Origin: Ignavibacteria bacterium
Lineage (GTDB): Bacteria > Bacteroidota > Ignavibacteria > Kapaibacteriales > UBA4661
Reading direction: 5' to 3'
Length of the DNA: 64,000 bases
NCBI GenBank assembly: GCA_013298775.1
Contig: JAAFIV010000003.1
Span: 62,001 to 126,000 of the forward strand
The position numbers and the translations under genes were made by a program. Positions 63,363 to 64,000 of the stretch are shown in pieces. How positions within the stretch are numbered: the first letter of the stretch is position 1; each line of letters starts with the position of its first letter. The notes below the pieces were generated by a model. The model was given only the letters and a program-made list of their open reading frames with translations, did not search any database and had not been told where the DNA came from.

Positions 63363-64000
63363 ATGAAATCGAAAAGCTCATTTCCCTTCAAAGCCGCGTT
63401 ATTTCTTGCATTCATGGTAGCCGCACCGCACCTGACAGCGCAAGTAGAACGTAATCCTTTTGCTCAAAATTCGCTGGATGAATTTACGCCAAAACAAGCC
63501 GTATTTGGCGAAAAAGCAATGGTCGTCAGCGCACATCCCGAAGCCTCGCGTGTAGGCGCGGAAATCTTGAAACGTGGCGGCAATGCGGTGGATGCAGCTG
63601 TGGGCGTGCAGTTTGCGCTGGCGGTGGTCTTTCCAGTGGCGGGCAATATCGGCGGTGGCGGCTTTATGGTGCTGCGCCTTGCCAAGGGGCAATTTTACGG
63701 ATTAGATTTCCGCGAAGCCGCACCCAAACTTGCCTCACGCGATATGTTTTTGGATTCCGCTAAAAACGTGATTGAACTCTCCAGCACGCACGGACACAAG
63801 GCTTCAGGCGTTCCGGGCAGCGTGGACGGTATGGTGCAGGCGCACAAACGCTTTGGGAAATTATCATGGAAAAGTCTCGTGCAGCCCGCCGTAGAGCTTG
63901 CGCGGAAGGGCGTTGTGCTGACAAAGCGCGAGGCGATTGGCTTGAATTATATGAATGAATTTATGCCGAAGTATAATCCGGGAAAAACATACTTTGCAAA
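63363..64000 (+). CDS. ggt: gamma-glutamyltransferase, N-terminal part (truncated by window)
   Basis: The frame from ATG 63363 is open to the right edge (212 codons visible of ~560). A signal peptide (ALFLAFMVAAPHLTAQ) is followed by VFGEKAMVVSAHPEASRVGAEILKRGGNAVDAAVG and GNIGGGGFMVL, and by EAAPKLASRDMFLD, all typical of the large subunit of periplasmic gamma-glutamyltransferase, which cleaves glutathione and other gamma-glutamyl compounds. The catalytic Thr that begins the small subunit lies beyond the window. Confidence 0.95.
   Translation, partial: MKSKSSFPFKAALFLAFMVAAPHLTAQVERNPFAQNSLDEFTPKQAVFGEKAMVVSAHPEASRVGAEILKRGGNAVDAAVGVQFALAVVFPVAGNIGGGGFMVLRLAKGQFYGLDFREAAPKLASRDMFLDSAKNVIELSSTHGHKASGVPGSVDGMVQAHKRFGKLSWKSLVQPAVELARKGVVLTKREAIGLNYMNEFMPKYNPGKTYFA

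Overview
The window holds about 45 protein genes, one tRNA gene and an unusually dense set of small palindromic repeats. It looks like chromosomal DNA of a Gram-negative, free-living bacterium of the Bacteroidota/Chlorobiota/Ignavibacteria/Kapabacteria assemblage. Reasons (inference): a type III glutamine synthetase, a PafA-type alkaline phosphatase, a BatD-like protein, a two-propeller periplasmic sensor of the Bacteroidota HTCS kind (here joined to a cyclase), FecR/OmpA and DUF6600-type envelope proteins, many lipoproteins, and few strong Shine-Dalgarno sites. No phage, plasmid, IS transposase, CRISPR array or rRNA was seen.

Layout. 0-12 kb: end of a carbamoyltransferase, M50 protease, a propeller-adenylate cyclase, cytochrome c, fmt, ferritin, an orphan histidine kinase, pdxB and a flippase. 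12-21.6 kb: an ECF sigma factor with a probable membrane anti-sigma partner, two tandem lipoprotein serpins, PafA-like phosphatase, an unknown protein and a secreted cyanophycinase-like lipoprotein. 22-31 kb: a TPR-adenylate cyclase, then a DevBCA/MacAB-like exporter (adaptor, permease, ATPase) whose genes are separated by a chemoreceptor, an orphan HicB, a GIY-YIG protein and repeats. 31-36 kb: Fic enzyme, GH18-like protein, PfpI-family protein, M61 aminopeptidase. 36-45 kb: dnaX, MlaE-like permease, sucC, a large proline/glutamine-rich lipoprotein, a sugar epimerase. 45-53.6 kb: pgsA-like synthase, acyltransferase 3, BatD, an OmpA-FecR fusion, rplY, prs and tRNA-Gln. 53.9-64 kb: a CADD-family enzyme (probable non-canonical pABA synthesis), ATP-grasp protein, mnmE, Lrp regulator with glnN, DUF2256, uvrB and the start of a gamma-glutamyltransferase gene.

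What stands out is the repeat content. At least five families of 30-110 bp palindromic elements (called A-E here) and one 250 bp nested palindrome (F) fill many gaps. One family-C element lies in frame inside mnmE, between its G4 and G5 motifs; a family-A element forms the N-terminus of the propeller-cyclase. Several elements show a smaller hairpin in the apical loop of a larger one, or sit inside unrelated outer inverted arms, which suggests that hairpin loops are the insertion target. Other leads: an A10 tract in dnaX where a one-base slip makes a gamma-like 392-residue product; tandem duplications that re-copy the stop codons of three genes, all with unit lengths of 2 modulo 3; and full conservation of the CADD metal and sacrificial residues.
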